From assembly GCA_964512955.1 (NCBI GenBank), contig CAZEKX010000104.1, positions 1 to 5,669 on the forward strand: a stretch of DNA of 5,669 nt, written 5' to 3'. This document shows, piece after piece, positions 4,800-5,669 of this stretch. The position numbers were made by a program, and so were the translations under genes. The notes under the pieces are model-generated. The model was not told the DNA's origin, searched no databases, and saw only the letters and a list, made by a program, of their open reading frames with translations. Source of the stretch: HGM04593 sp964512955 (GTDB lineage: Bacteria; Bacteroidota; Bacteroidia; Bacteroidales; Bacteroidaceae). Numbering within the stretch: the first letter of the stretch is position 1; each line of letters opens with the position of its first letter.

Positions 4800-5669
4800 T
4801 CACCTGCCACCCGATAGTATTTTAAGAAATGCCGGTGTATATCTCTTAAGCACATTATAACTTATATATGATATTAATATTACAATAATCACCGATACCA
4901 ACGAGATAAACAACAAGAGCAAAGGATTGTTGGAAGGACCCGAAAGAAGATATAGGATTTTAATTACAGGACCTATTATCAAACCATGCAATGCATAGAG
5001 ATAGAATGTCTGTTCTGCAATTTTGGGAACGGAAGAGATAATTTTATGCCGAAACATTTCCGATATCACAAATACCATAGCCATTGCTTTTATAAGCACC
5101 ACTACAAGCGAACAGGCTATATACCACTGTTCGTTGTGTAGTCCAAACTGAAAATAGGAGGCAGGCACATATAAAGCAACAGAAATCCATCCTATTAAGG
5201 GCGGAATATTCACGATACTTATATTATTCAACTGCAACCATGCACCTAATGAAAAGAAGAGAAGAGAGTGCAGGTTCAGTCCCGGGAGCGGAATTACAAT
5301 ATCATTTATTAAACAAAGCACCATTACAACAAGAAAGAACCACCCATAACGAAACCGTAACAAACGATAAAGCAATGGAGTTAATAAGCACATTACCATT
5401 AGATTTCGTACAAACCAAAGAGGCATGTTTGCCGGAGTGTCGCCGGTAAAATAAAACGCCCAATAACCCGACAAATATTCAAGCAACGAGAACTCCTCGC
5501 CACTCTGCAACGACAAACAGCCCAATGCTTCATTAGATTTAATATAAAACAATATTAAAGCCAACGTATTCCATGCAAGGTAAGGTATTAGCAACGAATG
5601 AAAACGACGTTTTAGTTTAGAAGCTGTTTGAATTTTATTGAAAAATATTTTTATGTAAACGTATAATTT
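4800..5669 (-). CDS. Acyltransferase family 3 integral membrane protein, partial (5' end beyond the window)
   Basis: Acyltransferase_3 proteins move acetyl or other acyl groups onto sugars of surface polysaccharides, peptidoglycan or lipids from within the inner membrane. The frame runs open to the right edge and yields 289 residues. Family sequence precedes any possible start (FFNKIQTASKLKRRFHSLLIPYLAW, split across 5644-5570), so the TTG at 5594 is not the real start. Full members have about 330-370 residues; the missing N-terminus should carry the catalytic histidine and first membrane helices. About eight hydrophobic segments remain, including the typical MPLWFVRNLMVMCLL (about 5400), YGWFFLVVMVLCL, and TFYLYALHGLIIGP (about 5000), where the Tyr/His motif is a family landmark. 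The protein ends ILSGGR, stop TGA at 4800-4802. The substrate cannot be told from sequence, and the neighbouring genes do not suggest a polysaccharide cluster. Confidence 0.88.
   Translation of the reverse strand, partial: KLYVYIKIFFNKIQTASKLKRRFHSLLIPYLAWNTLALILFYIKSNEALGCLSLQSGEEFSLLEYLSGYWAFYFTGDTPANMPLWFVRNLMVMCLLTPLLYRLLRFRYGWFFLVVMVLCLINDIVIPLPGLNLHSLLFFSLGAWLQLNNISIVNIPPLIGWISVALYVPASYFQFGLHNEQWYIACSLVVVLIKAMAMVFVISEMFRHKIISSVPKIAEQTFYLYALHGLIIGPVIKILYLLSGPSNNPLLLLFISLVSVIIVILISYISYNVLKRYTPAFLKILSGGR

Noticed and set aside
5240..5449. A 69-codon plus-strand open frame opposite the acyltransferase.
   Set aside because: Entirely antisense to a membrane-protein gene with good family motifs; no promoter or start signal supports it.
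4800..5594. TTG at 5594 as the acyltransferase start, giving a complete 264-residue protein.
   Set aside because: The frame stays open to the window edge and the upstream codons encode the family's KRRFHSLLIPYLAW-type segment, so the gene is cut by the window end.

Overview
This 5.67 kb window looks like chromosomal DNA from a Bacteroidetes bacterium, most likely a gut-type Bacteroidales. The reasons are the close resemblance of the CysS, FKBP, ECF sigma and lipoprotein glutaminyl-cyclase proteins to what I know of Bacteroides relatives, the lack of Shine-Dalgarno sequences before most genes, AT-rich intergenic DNA, and a candidate promoter of the Bacteroidetes TAnnTTTG type. No rRNA, tRNA, CRISPR array, insertion sequence or phage gene is visible. 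Genes cover nearly all of the window and the largest gap is 138 bp.

Layout, left to right. (1) Positions 14-745, plus strand: the 3' three quarters of an LD-carboxypeptidase (peptidase S66), with its N-terminal part missing and a stop in frame at 11-13. (2) Positions 754-4057, minus strand, read right to left: a tightly packed set of cysteinyl-tRNA synthetase (cysS), a lipoprotein glutaminyl cyclase of family M28, the sulfur acceptor SufE, and an FKBP-type prolyl isomerase. The junctions are ATGA, TAATG and a 15-bp gap, so this is almost certainly one operon. (3) Positions 4058-4195: a short intergenic region with a candidate cysS promoter. (4) Positions 4196-4699, minus: an ECF sigma factor that appears to start with TTG and has no anti-sigma gene beside it. 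(5) Positions 4700-4799: a leader with a 13-bp palindrome and an 8-bp inverted repeat that covers the sigma start codon. (6) Positions 4800-5669, minus: an integral-membrane acyltransferase of the Acyltransferase_3 family whose N-terminus lies beyond the right edge.

How the genes fit together: the operon joins cysteine use (CysS charges tRNA with cysteine; SufE takes sulfur from cysteine through a SufS-type desulfurase) with protein maturation (the cyclase makes N-terminal pyroglutamate on exported proteins; the FKBP speeds prolyl folding). The S66 enzyme and the acyltransferase are cell-envelope functions. Everything is consistent with ordinary core genome. I found no convincing new system. 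The points most worth checking are the sigma-factor leader and TTG start, the broken S66 gene, and the operon's composition. Both end genes are incomplete, so the window may be a whole assembled contig rather than a cut from a longer one; that is inference.
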